A stretch of DNA of 64,000 nucleotides from Cliona cf. orientalis. Lineage: Eukaryota > Porifera > Demospongiae > Clionaida > Clionaidae. A model generated the notes under the pieces. It was not told the origin of the DNA. It saw only the letters and a program-made list of their open reading frames with translations, and searched no databases. The stretch covers positions 5,139,054 to 5,203,053 of the forward strand of contig OZ005694.1 in NCBI GenBank assembly GCA_963930775.1, in the 5' to 3' direction. A program made the position numbers and the translations under genes. Positions 1 through 10,300 of this stretch are shown here, in pieces. The stretch's first letter is position 1, and each line of letters begins with the position of its first letter.

Positions 1-20
1 ACTGGTATAGAGATACATAC

Positions 21-1640
21 CTGCGATTCCTTAACTGTAGTATCACAGGGATCACTACTAGAACAGACTTCACTGGTTTCAGAGAGTTCTTTCTTCATTT
101 TGACTTCCACCGTCAGCTGCTTGTACTGGTGCTGGAGATGCTCATGGTCTGCTACCAGTTTTTCATAGCTGCCTCGAAGTGTTCTAATTTCAGTCACAAC
201 AGCATTTAATTCACAATCTTTCTCTTGCAGCTCTTTTGTCAGCCTTTGCATAGCTTCTGGAGTTTCTTTCTCTTCTTCTAATTTAGCTGATAATTGATGA
301 AGCTGCTTTCGAAGTGACTCTATATCTTTCTTCTTTATCTCTAACTGCTGATCATGCTCCTTCTGCTTTTTTGACACTTCGGCTAAATGTTGCCTTTGTT
401 CACGCTGTAATTTCTCTACCTCACTTTTCGTTTCTTCTATATGCTTCTCTGTCTCGAGATCCTTTTGTTGACTCTCCTCCTTCACCTTCCCCAACTCCTT
501 CGTAAGTCCAGCAATAGTAGCATCCTTCTCTTCACAATTCTTAGACAATGTTTCAATCTCTTTTTTCATTCCTCGCAGCACACCACTGGCAACAGCATCC
601 TGTCTCTTAATCTTTGCTTCTACTTCAGTTTTCTTTTGGTGCTCTTCAGTTTTATGTTTCTCTTCATACTCGGCTTTGATATCCTCAATGGCTTTAGTAC
701 ACTGCTCATCTTTTTCCTTTAATTCAGCTTTCAGTCTATGAACTTCGTCAGCATGTTTTGTAGCAAGTTCATCTAATTTGGAGAGAAGCTTAGTCTCCTC
801 TTGTTCATCCTTCTCCTTTAGAGCAGCCTGCAATTGTCTAATTTCGTCAGCATGATTCTCTTCAGCATCCTTTAACTCCTGTCGAAGCATATCAGCATCC
901 TGCACATTCTCTTGTTTCAATTTAACATCCTTAGCATGGTTCTCTTTAGCTGCTGTCAATTCCTGACGAAGTTTATCTGCTTCCTGTCTACTCTCTTCTT
1001 CCAGGTTTTCCTTTTCTTTAAGAGCAGCCTGTAGCTGATTAACTTCAAGTGTATGTTTTCTTTCCAGCTCTTCCTTCTGTTTCCTTATCTCTTCCAAGTG
1101 ATGGTTGGTTGGGAATGCACACAGCTCCTCCTCATTCTCCTTCTGTTCTTTTAATTTGGTCTCTAATTCTTCTTTCAATTGTACACTCTGTCGTCGGAGA
1201 AATTCAATTTTCTCTTCGCTCTCTTGATTACGCATTTCTTGTTCTTGAAGGCTTTGTTTTAGTTTCCTAGCTTCTTCATCCTTTTCTTCTTCACTCTGCT
1301 TTCTTTCTTGATGAAGGTCTGCTATCACCTTGGAGTGATCATCTTTCATGGCCTGTACATCCGTAGCGTGCTTATCGCTGAGTTTATCTATCTCGTCTTG
1401 CTTCCGCTGAACAGCTTCATGTAGATCTTTCATGTGTTCTTCATGCTGTGTGTTCATCTTTGTCTCTTTAGTTCGAAGAAGTTGTATTTCATCCTCAAGT
1501 TTCTGAATTCGAGTGCTCTTTGTCTCTTCAAGCTCTTTAGCTAATTCAGCAATTATCCTATCTTTTTCGTCTTGCTGGGCCGTCATCTGCCCTGATTGTG
1601 GTTCCACAAAAACATCAGCTGTTTCCATTTGCATATCATC
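21..1640 (-). CDS. gene A exon 2: long type I coiled-coil exon
   Basis: Open for 540 codons, phase 0 at both ends, between a CCATACAG acceptor and a GAATCGCAG|GTATGT donor near the left edge. The translation is nearly all charged heptad-like coiled coil, rich in E, K, Q and L, with no hydrophobic segment. It starts DDMQMETADVF and is homologous to the type I exons of gene B at 37647-38987, 22793-23539 and 43936-44490. It shares the short insertion CAFPTNHHLEEI with the first type I exon of gene B (ALPPNHHLEEI there). At the place where the short gene B versions splice out, this copy reads GAGGAGACT, so the donor GT is absent and the exon runs on. It follows the N-terminal exon at 3258-3839; later exons are outside the window. 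A scaffold or oligomerisation role is inferred from the coiled coil only. Confidence 0.8.
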
Positions 1641-3257
1641 CTGTATGGATAATAATATTCATAAGGTGCTGATTATAATCTATATGTACATGACATTATT
1701 CATAGCCCAGTAGCGTGTAGGGCATGACTCAGGACACCAGAACATGTGGCAATGCATGTCATACGGTCTCATGGAATAATTGAGCCTTTAAATGTTAGGA
1801 AATATTACATGTCCATGCATGTACTTGTATCTCAGCATCTCGTGGTGTTAGTTTCAAAATTTTTCTGGAGGGGCATGCCCCCAGACCCCCTAGTCTTGGT
1901 ATGCTACCGCACGCTAGAACATCCCCTCTATGAAACATCCTTGGTAAACACATACATGTAAACATTACTAGATGTACATCAGTTTATGACTTGATGACTT
2001 CTGTCCATACTACAGTCAGTCGGCAGTGCAAAGATGGTTCAATGAATGCCAATTCAGGCAACTTAAAATGAATCCAGGTAAGCTCACTAGTACAAAAATG
2101 TGTCTGTATAGCCGTATGCTACTCTGTTACGTTAGACAGGATTCACAAAATATCATAAAAGCAGATATTTAATGTATGCACCTGTGCAAATTAAATGACT
2201 GTGGTCTGTTTGTGCTGATATTATCATTACCTAAGTACTGCAACAGAGGTTACTACTACTGATACATGTACATAGTTACTGTATGCATGGACATGCACGC
2301 ATTTTGGGGTCACGGCTAAGAAGGCCTGCCTTAAATAGCTACTTAAGTAGAAGATAGGACAAGCTGAATATTATGGACCAGGAAGAACGTACATGTATAA
2401 TACACTGTAATTATTAACCCTCGGCGCATGTGCTGCAGGGTTACAGTAGTCGTTTTGTGTGTCTGTCTATCTGTCTGTTAGCTCTCTAACTGCTACATAC
2501 CTCGTTTGCGAGTCCAAAGTTCGGCATTATACGGTTCCTTGTGATGTTCCAAACGTATGGATTGTGTGGATTTCTCTGAAAATGCCAGTTTTGGTGTCAT
2601 TTGCAGATTTTAAGCTTCTTGACTTTGCCCGAACTAGCGCTTAGCATGACATTACGTGTAAATAGAACGTTGAGTGTCGCGCGCTATATACGGTATATAC
2701 GTCTATTTAACCCTCGGTGCATGCACTTTAGGCACGGTTACGAAAATGCCTGGTCACTGCTGCCACGCCTTTCTCGCTCAGTCCACTAGCAAGCTTTCAA
2801 CGATTGTGGGAGATAGTGGCTTCGTTTCATTATGTATGCTTAGCTACCAATTTCCATGCACATTCTTGAACAACACTGCTGTGCAAGTATAACATTAGCC
2901 TCGTCCCCAGCTCTTAATGTTATAGTAGCCTCGCCTCCAACCCTTTACTTTCTTTTCTGCATGCAACACTGAAGCGTGTAGCTAGTTACATGCAACGCGC
3001 CAAGAATTTTGTGCTCGAGAGAGCTCTAGTTATGAAAGTGCAGAAGTTTCCAAAATGACAAATGCTTATATAAACTAATCATACTATGGCATTATACTGT
3101 ACAGCAAAAACCCTCCTACATGTAGATGAAAATATTATGGAGAGGCCTTCAAAATATATCACACCACCCATGCTTAGCCTGTACCAGGAGAAACTTTTCG
3201 TAGCGCCCACCTGAATCGTCCACTAAATATTTGAACATAATATTATTATCTTCTTAC
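1641..3257 (-). other. gene A intron 1
   Basis: Intron of about 1.6 kb between the N-terminal and type I exons. It holds fragments of dispersed repeats: a GGGGCATGCCCCCAGACCCC motif near 1872, which recurs near 50705, and two copies of the CCCTC/GCATGC/GAGGG-type repeat near 2418 and 2709. A 'tagcctcgtccccag' repeat end lies near 2896. No further coding sequence is apparent. Confidence 0.6.
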
Positions 3258-3839
3258 CCCGTGTGTTTCAGGTGATGGTTGCTTTGCTCCCTCTTCTATT
3301 GCGGTATCCTGACTGTTAGCATGAACGTGACTACCTTGACTGCTCTCTGAGTGGGTGTGGTGTCTCTGAGTAGGTGGGGGTTCACTGAGAGACGGTGGAT
3401 GTTGTGAGCTTTGGCTTGTCCTTTTGTCACGGCGTTTTGACTGTGATGCACTCCTAGTTCGCTCTTGCGGCTCTTTTTCATCTTGTTTATTTCCTTTCCG
3501 TCCTTTATCTTTTCTATCTTTTTTGTCCGGCTTCTTTTTTTCTTTCTCTTTCGGCTTTTTCAATCCGATTTTCTCCATTAAACCCACTTTACGTCCTCCC
3601 GAAGCCTGCTTTGAATCAGCCCCATCAGCCTCCTCACCACTATTGTCATATTTTGACTTTTCCAAGTGTTCACTATCCTCTGCAGTGGGTGACTGGCCAC
3701 AAGCACCTTCACTTTCAAGAGTCGGTGGTCTGTCATCAGGTGATTTGGGGACAGGGGGGATTTCCCCTTGTTCTTGCTCCCTCTGTTGGGATTCACTTTT
3801 CTTACTTTTGTCACTCTTTGAGCTTTTCCTTATCGGCAT
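3258..3839 (-). CDS. gene A exon 1: charged N-terminal exon
   Basis: ATG-initiated, 194 codons, ending in phase 0 at a GGG|GTAAGA donor. The protein starts MPIRKSSKSDKSKKSES and is a low-complexity hydrophilic region. It has a Pro-rich stretch, an acidic patch, a Lys-rich block (KKPKEKEKKKPDKKDRKD) and a Ser/His-rich tail. It has no signal peptide or membrane segment, so a cytosolic or nuclear product is likely. The exon is paralogous to 49352-49918: shared features include EQGEIP, ESEGACGQS and HHTHSESSQGSH. The start is chosen because the two paralogs align from this Met and diverge upstream. The upstream DNA is also duplicated between the two genes. Function unknown; it probably precedes a coiled-coil/kinase protein like gene B. 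Confidence 0.8.
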
Positions 3840-4151
3840 TGTCCGTCTTAGTAAAGTATCAGTTTTAATGAAGGTGCTGGCAACTGTTCTTTGCTGGACG
3901 CACCCACTAATTCAAGTCTAGCGCCGGGATCGAACAGCGTTTTCAGAATTTTCGTTTTAGATTATTGATGAGATGCTATAGCCAACTTCGAACAGTGACT
4001 CGACAAATTCTCGCAATAACGGGCAAGCTGAATTTCAGATACTCTTGGGCGGGCTGGAGACAGTAGAGGATCAAACTTGCGTTGTCAGCCCTTCAGTAGA
4101 GGGAAAGTACCTTGAAGGATATACGGAGGGGTGGGCGGAAAGAATCCTGCC

Positions 4152-4173
4152 GTGACGTCCCTGGGGATTCCCC
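4152..4173. promoter_or_regulatory. CRE-like and NF-kB-like sites upstream of gene A
   Basis: GTGACGTCC is followed by GGGGATTCCCC at 4163-4173. The latter fits the kB consensus GGGRNWYYCC on both strands. The block lies about 324 bp before the gene A start codon and is matched at the same distance in gene B (50221-50248). A regulatory role is inferred. Confidence 0.5.
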
Positions 4174-4623
4174 ATTGTTTTGGACGGGGTACCCCCGACC
4201 CAACAGATAGCTGGACTTTTGGAAGGAAATTAAATTTAGCTAAAGAGAACGGAGTCTATTATCTATGGTCAAGCACACACCTGTAACTTAGATCTATACT
4301 GTCACTGAAATAATTATTGATCTGATCGACCCTTTGACGGGTCGCCATTGGGCTCGTATTCCACACCCCAGTGGATGATGATGGATAGCTATTATAAATG
4401 AAGGGAAGGGGGTATGTTGGTCAAATATTGATTTGTGTCAGGGAGTAGTATGGCGGATGCGTGGTAATTGGGTGAGTAGCTAGGGGTAGTTTTCAAATTT
4501 TTTTATTATGTCTGGGGGATGAACACCAACAAATTAATGTACAGGGGGTATCTCACGGTACCCCTGCAGGGAATACTTCTGCTGTACAATGCTGTATAAG
4601 GATCTTCCAGTGCACAACTAGAA

Positions 4624-4706
4624 AGTGCCTGCCAGAATCATGAACTGATTCCACTGAATATTGTGACAATATTCAGTGGAATCAGTTCATGATTCTGGCA
4701 GGCACT
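4624..4706. repeat. perfect 41-bp inverted repeat with 1-base centre
   Basis: The left arm 4624-4664 is the exact reverse complement of 4666-4706, with G at 4665 between. It begins AGTGCCTGCCAGAATC. It lies in the intergenic region between gene A and the kinase end of gene B. There is no coding potential; it may be a recent foldback or MITE-derived hairpin. Confidence 0.85.
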
Positions 4707-4970
4707 GTGGCTGCCTTTTCGGGTGCATAACCTTTAACATCAATGCTCAATGGCATCCCCATGTAATAAAATTATGTGCAATTATATGGATATGAAGGGA
4801 GTCATGTACACTATATGCCATTGGAACTTGATTATAGCTTGCTATACTATTGAAGTTACATGGTAGGGTCACAAAATTACACGTATATAGGCCTAGTTAG
4901 TTTATAGTGAGCTCAATCAACTGCAACACTACACCTATACGTACTAGCTACCTGTTGAAATTGTACTGAG

Positions 4971-5258
4971 CAGGCCCGTAGGCAGGGGGGGTGCAGGGGG
5001 GTGCACGTGCACCCCCCTTTTTTCAGCCTAATAATTGCATGTCATTTCACAGAAGTCCTTAATTGCATGAGCCATAGACTGAGGCTGCATGCTATCCTCT
5101 CTATCAGCTTGACAAAACCACACTTAGTGCAGCTAATTAACATCACACCTCAATCAATAAGCAGTTGTGACCAATACATGCATAATTATTATAATAGTCA
5201 CTGTATACCCATACACGTGTGCACTCCCCTTTTAAAAAGTCTGGCTACGGGCCTGCTG
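4971..5258. mobile_element. small TIR element, CAGGCCCGTAG ends
   Basis: The left end gcaggcccgtaggcag is matched by ...ctacgggcctgctg at the right, about 285 bp apart. Internal homopolymer G/C runs follow the left end. It looks like a non-autonomous DNA element; class uncertain. Confidence 0.5.
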
Positions 5259-6287
5259 AGGCGCTAGTATACAAAAGCAGATTCACTAGCTAGCTACATT
5301 GCACTTGAGGGACAGTATATACAGCTACAGCTGTTATTGGCACTTGTAATAATTAATCATCATTCTCCCACAGCATGCAGCAATCAAATGTGGTCCATCT
5401 GCATGGCCTTACATGTTAGTCTCGAACCCAGACCCCTCCCTTTTCCGCTGCAGAAAAGGGAGGGGTCTGAATTCGAAACTACCTTACATGTATACTCATG
5501 AGTCTAGTGACATTTGAGAGCTTTTCTAGATGCATAATTTGACGATGCCAGTAATTCTAGGGGGTAAAAGTATTTGAGTTGTTCATCCATGAGGGTGTAG
5601 CTATATATGACTATTAAATGGAATAGCTATCCCATTGGAACCTAGCTGGCTGAAGGATCCGAGGAAGGCCTATATTGACAGACACAGTAAGATTATTTTG
5701 GTGTGATTAATGCATGGATTAATAGCGGATCGGGGGGATGATCTGATCAATAATTATGAAGCATGCAATACAGTGGAGCACAAAGGTGCAAGTGTCAGTA
5801 CAAAGTTACATGAAACACTGTTACAGTAGACTATAATAATATTATTATTATAGTCTGTATATATAGTACGTCTCTTTGATCCCCTCCCATCATCCTGCGC
5901 AGCACTGCATGGACTCACCATGGGTTTGAGACTATTATACTAATAAGTAGGTATATAAAATTAATGTATCAAAGCATGTGCATTAATTATTATATATATA
6001 GTACACATGGCATTGCAATTGTGCTACTTAGCTACTGCTTATAATTATGATTCATATACTTGTAGCAAACATATTATGCTACAGCAAGTGTACATGTATT
6101 ACCTTACTGTAGTACGGGCACGTGTATGGCATTTTTATTATTAATTTTATTGGAACCAATACTGCATGGTCGATCGCGATACGTACGTACAATCATCATT
6201 ACTATAGGTATAATATTATATTAATAATACACAATTTAAATAAACAGTATTATTATTGATACAAAAACTAGAGCAAAATTAATAATT
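5259..6287. other. intergenic DNA between gene A upstream region and gene B 3' end
   Basis: AT-rich, without convincing coding sequence. It contains two small foldbacks: 5413-5480, with CAGACCCCTCCCTTTT paired to AAAAGGGAGGGGTCTG, and 5829-5857, agactataataat/attattatagtct. The rest shows nothing I recognise. Confidence 0.5.
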
Positions 6288-6356
6288 AAGTACTTCCCTA
6301 ATAATGATTTTAATAATAAAATTTTTATTATTAAAATCATTATTAGGGAAGTACTT
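6288..6356. repeat. perfect 34-bp inverted repeat spanning the kinase stop codon
   Basis: Arm 6288-6321 is the exact reverse complement of 6323-6356, with one base between. The last codons and the stop of the kinase exon (stop at 6343-6345) lie in the right arm. A minus-strand AATAAA (6324-6329) lies in the loop-proximal part. The mRNA 3' end could fold into a near-continuous hairpin. Confidence 0.85.
6324..6329 (-). promoter_or_regulatory. candidate poly(A) signal of gene B
   Basis: AATAAA on the minus strand, about 14 bases after the kinase stop codon and inside the 34-bp hairpin. It is the nearest canonical signal downstream of the stop. Confidence 0.45.
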
Positions 6357-7302
6357 CATTGAAATAAAGAAGCATTTCTGTATGCGCTTTGGCTACTGCT
6401 TCCATTGATAGCTTATTGTTCAAACTGCCAAGATAATTCTCCCTAAGCTGGTTCACTGTTGGTCGTTTTGAAGGAACCCTTTGCAAACAGTGATAAATTA
6501 AAGGAAGAAGAGAGTACCCTTTGTCCAATTTCGAAACCCACTGATTGCGAATAAACACTTCTTCTTCACCTCTGTCTCTAATATTATGCGGTATAATATT
6601 ATCACTGAGGTATAAATTCATTGGAAGTTCTGGAAATTCTTGAATGGATACAAATAAGGTCAAAACTCCAAATGAGAATACATCGAGTGCAGTGTCATAC
6701 TTTGGTTTGTCAGTCTTAGCTTCAGGGGGCATGTACGCAACATTACCAGGAGCTTTGGAAAGGTTTTGTGACCGATTGTATAGCTTTGAATTACCAAAAT
6801 CTGAAATCTTTGCTCTAACGTGATGAGTAAGTAGGACATTCTTTGCTGTAAGATCACGATGGAGAAGTAGGAAGCTATGGATGTGAGAAAGACCCTGACA
6901 GATATCAATGAGAATGGACAGTTTTATTGGATTTGGAATGTTGTAATTCCTCTTCTTAGCCTCCTCTAAACATGTATGAAGATCAATGGGTAGGTGCTCC
7001 AAAAATAGCACCAAATCAAGACTCTGATTGTCATTACAATAGACTCCCATAAATTGAACAACATTTGGATGACGCATTCGACAGATCGTGATGCACTCCT
7101 GATGAAAGTTTTCTTGCATTGGTCTTCTTTCTTCCAAGCTTACACTTCCTCCTACAAGGGCATTATAAATGGTTTTCGCTGCACACTCTACTCCACTGAT
7201 TTTCACCAGATCTACACTTCCATATGCTCCTCGACCAATATTTTTTATTGCATTAGGACGGGCATCCACACCAGCTGGTATAAAAGGTGATAAATCATTT
7301 TC
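6343..7302 (-). CDS. gene B last exon: protein-kinase domain
   Basis: A terminal exon of 319 codons plus stop, entered in phase 0 at an ATATAG|GAAAATGAT acceptor. It encodes a complete protein-kinase domain. The glycine loop is GRGAYGSV and the ATP-anchoring Lys is in AAKTI. The catalytic loop is HRDLTAKN, the metal-binding motif is DFG, the APE-equivalent is MPPE, and DVFSFG marks helix F. All key catalytic residues are intact, so it should be active. Loop features (HRDLxxxN, AYMPPE) place it nearer tyrosine-kinase-like/tyrosine kinases than AGC or CMK groups; specificity is uncertain. There is no Met before the domain in this exon, since the codon before DARPNA is GTG, and the reading frame runs to the splice site. 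It must therefore be joined to upstream exons (7373-7417, 9640-9699 and the UBAN exon 15638-16201, all phase 0). Confidence 0.9.
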   Translation of the reverse strand, partial: ENDLSPFIPAGVDARPNAIKNIGRGAYGSVDLVKISGVECAAKTIYNALVGGSVSLEERRPMQENFHQECITICRMRHPNVVQFMGVYCNDNQSLDLVLFLEHLPIDLHTCLEEAKKRNYNIPNPIKLSILIDICQGLSHIHSFLLLHRDLTAKNVLLTHHVRAKISDFGNSKLYNRSQNLSKAPGNVAYMPPEAKTDKPKYDTALDVFSFGVLTLFVSIQEFPELPMNLYLSDNIIPHNIRDRGEEEVFIRNQWVSKLDKGYSLLPLIYHCLQRVPSKRPTVNQLRENYLGSLNNKLSMEAVAKAHTEMLLYFNEVLP

Positions 7303-10300
7303 CTATATTCGATTATTAAAGTATTATAATAATATTAATTTAAGTTCTATAGCTAATATAATATTATTATACCTTCGCCACTTGATTTGAAAATTTCAAT
7401 GCTTCACGGTTAACCCACTACAAAGTTAAATAGCAATAATAATAATTGTTATACAAGCAATACCAATTGTCATTTATATTCCATAGGGGCCCAGCACTCC
7501 ACATTCCCCACTTGCTCAATTACCTGATCCCCATACCCTATAGCTAGCTGGCACGCAAACTATTATCATTATCCTCATGCGTGCATGAGCCAGAGTGCAT
7601 ATATAGTGGATCTCCTCACTTATTGTTATATATCACCAATAAAGTGAGCATAGATTATGCTGATATGCCCACTAATAGTTAGCCAAGCACGTGCTGACCA
7701 CACAGTACCCTTGTACCCACGAAGTTAAGCTCATAGCTTACACTCTATATAACATATTGCCAGGAATGGGGCCATATGGCTTAGTAACAGCACTATATTA
7801 AAAAACAATTGTCATTCGTAATCCACAGGGGCCCAGCAAATACGCAGCACTCCAGATGCTCAACTACCCAATCCCCATACCCTAGCTGGCATGCAAAGCA
7901 CTACCATTGTCCTCACGCGTGAGCCAGAGCGCACAGCATGATCTCTTCGCTTATTGTTCTGTCATCACCAAAGCGAGCATAGATTATGGGGATATAGCTT
8001 GACTACGACATGCACTTCCACCGACAAGCAGCTGTACAGTCATGTACCACATTAAATACTTTTAAGCATTCATTGTTAAGTAATGTCTGACTTGTGTCTG
8101 CATACTATCATTATACTTCATTCATTAACTACACGTAATTATTTAATCTTACATAACTATATCACCTATGTTTAGTTACTATAATTCTGGGTACATTACA
8201 AGTTAGCATTGTTGCTATTTATGTAGCCATGCATTTATGCAGAATTATTATATACAAAAAAAAACACTGCAGATGCTTCAGGTAGCGGGATCGAACTATG
8301 GGGCATACTGACTCGAAGCACACAACTGGCTGCAATGCCATGCATTGGCAAGGATTGAGGGATCACGTACCAATCCACACAAAAGAACGATCAACATTAT
8401 CTAAGCATTTTTTAAGCAATATTATAATTCAAAAACAATCCTTAGATTTTAAGATTATGTTGCATGCCAATTATATATTAAGTAGGGCCAGTATTATACA
8501 GTGCAAGTGCGTAGTCCTGTGATATCAAAAAATTTAATGATCACGTTCTTTCCTGGAGCAGGTCACAACTCTTTAGGCAATCATGTAACGTAGTTACGGT
8601 GGCCCTGGAGGTCACGCGTCACGCCAGTGGCTATCACGTATCACTCCAGTATCCTCTCCTCCTACCGTCGTCACGTCACCGCCGTCCGTAACGAATTCGT
8701 CCGTAACGCTGATGTCCGTACCGTTCAGTCTCCGTACCGTCGCCATTCCAGTACACATGCTAATAATACGACCATGTACCAGTCCTAGCCAGGGGTGTGG
8801 TTATCGACGCTTACCGCCACACCCCCATGGCTCAGTAGGGTACGATACACACGTAGCCTGAAGAAGCAGAGTGTAGCCTCGTCCCCGTTCTTGAGTATAT
8901 TGTGTGTTGTTGCTCTTTCAATCATTTACAGCATAGATGTAAATGGCTCATAATACAGTCAAGATATATTATAGTACATACGTTTTTTCGCCATACTTAA
9001 TAAATGTGGCATCATAGAAGTTTCCAGGGTGACCTGTTCTTGGGACATAGGGTCAAAAACGTAATAAGATGACGGAGTGTGTGGATTACACGGTGGTGCG
9101 TCCGTACTATCATCTATATCATTGGTACTGATGGTACTATCAGTTAATAAATTCATTATCAACTTCTGGATCATCCCTTCAATGCTTGAGAGAACAAATT
9201 AGCCTATAACACACTGAGGTATCTTAGATTCTATCACTGACAATAAGAACACAGCAACAAATCAAGGGTAACATACTCGTTGATTTTTAATATCATAAAA
9301 TAATTTATTTGTTGACCTTAGCTACGCTCACATCGCACCCTATAATACTCGGGGGGCCGGGGGGTGTGGCGGTGAACACTTGATAGCCACACCCCTAGGA
9401 CTGGTTGTCATGTGTACTGGAATGGCGACGGTACGGACATCAGCGTTACGGACTGGAATGGCGACGGTACGGAGACTGAACGGTACGGACATCAGCATTA
9501 CGGACGGCGGTGACGTGACGACGGTAGGAGGAGAGGATACTGGAGTGATACGTGATAGCTACTGGCGTGACGCGTGACCTCCAGGGCCACCGTAGTAAGT
9601 TCAAATAAACAATTGATTCTCTAAGTGACAGTATTATACCTGTAATTGACTTTCAAGGTGGCTCACAGTTCTTTTATATTGCAGTAGAGCTGGATTAGTC
9701 TGGGGAAAACAAGTAGGATGATCAGATGGTAATAAAATTATTATTATAGCTACAATCTAAATAATGGCTTTTACCACAATTACATTATACAACATCATTA
9801 TTCATAGCCGTGGTTGCATGCTAATAATTTTAAGTGTAACCAATCGAGGGTCCATGGTTTTATTAATTTTGGACAATCAAGCAAGAAATTGGTTTGCATT
9901 TCAGGTAAATATGTTAATATTCTGATATATAGGCTCATTGCTATGACTTAAGATGTAGGAAATGATTATTGAGCTTGTCAATAGCAGTGGAAACAATTAT
10001 AATTCAGTACATTTCGGTCCGTGGACCTTCATCAGCTGAATGACAACAGTGCACTGATACAACTAGATTTATAATATTATATGCTAGTATTGTCTATCTT
10101 AAATAGTGAAACATGAATATTGGAAACTATTATGTAAGCTAGATCCAAGCCAAATGTCTATATACATTTCTATGCCCCAAAAGACCATCTTTCTCACTCC
10201 TAGGAGCAAGATTAATGAGCTTGTATAAGGGATACTGGAGTAAAGAGTTACATTCAGCCATCAAAGAGTTCCTTGGTAAGGCCAGACCAATTAAATAAGT

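Noticed and set aside
314-1713. Plus-strand open frames opposite the gene A type I exon
   Set aside because: They are antisense shadows of a coiled-coil exon: Leu/Ser/Phe-rich translations produced by Glu/Lys-rich codons on the other strand.
3424-3921. A 165-codon plus-strand frame opposite gene A exon 1
   Set aside because: Antisense shadow of a Lys/Ser/Glu-rich exon that has a paralog at 49352-49918 conserved in the minus-strand frame.
8979-9190. A constitutive exon of the kinase gene
   Set aside because: Its splice phases (2 in, 1 out) do not fit the flanking phase-0 exons, and the phase-0 linker and WVNRE exons join directly without it.
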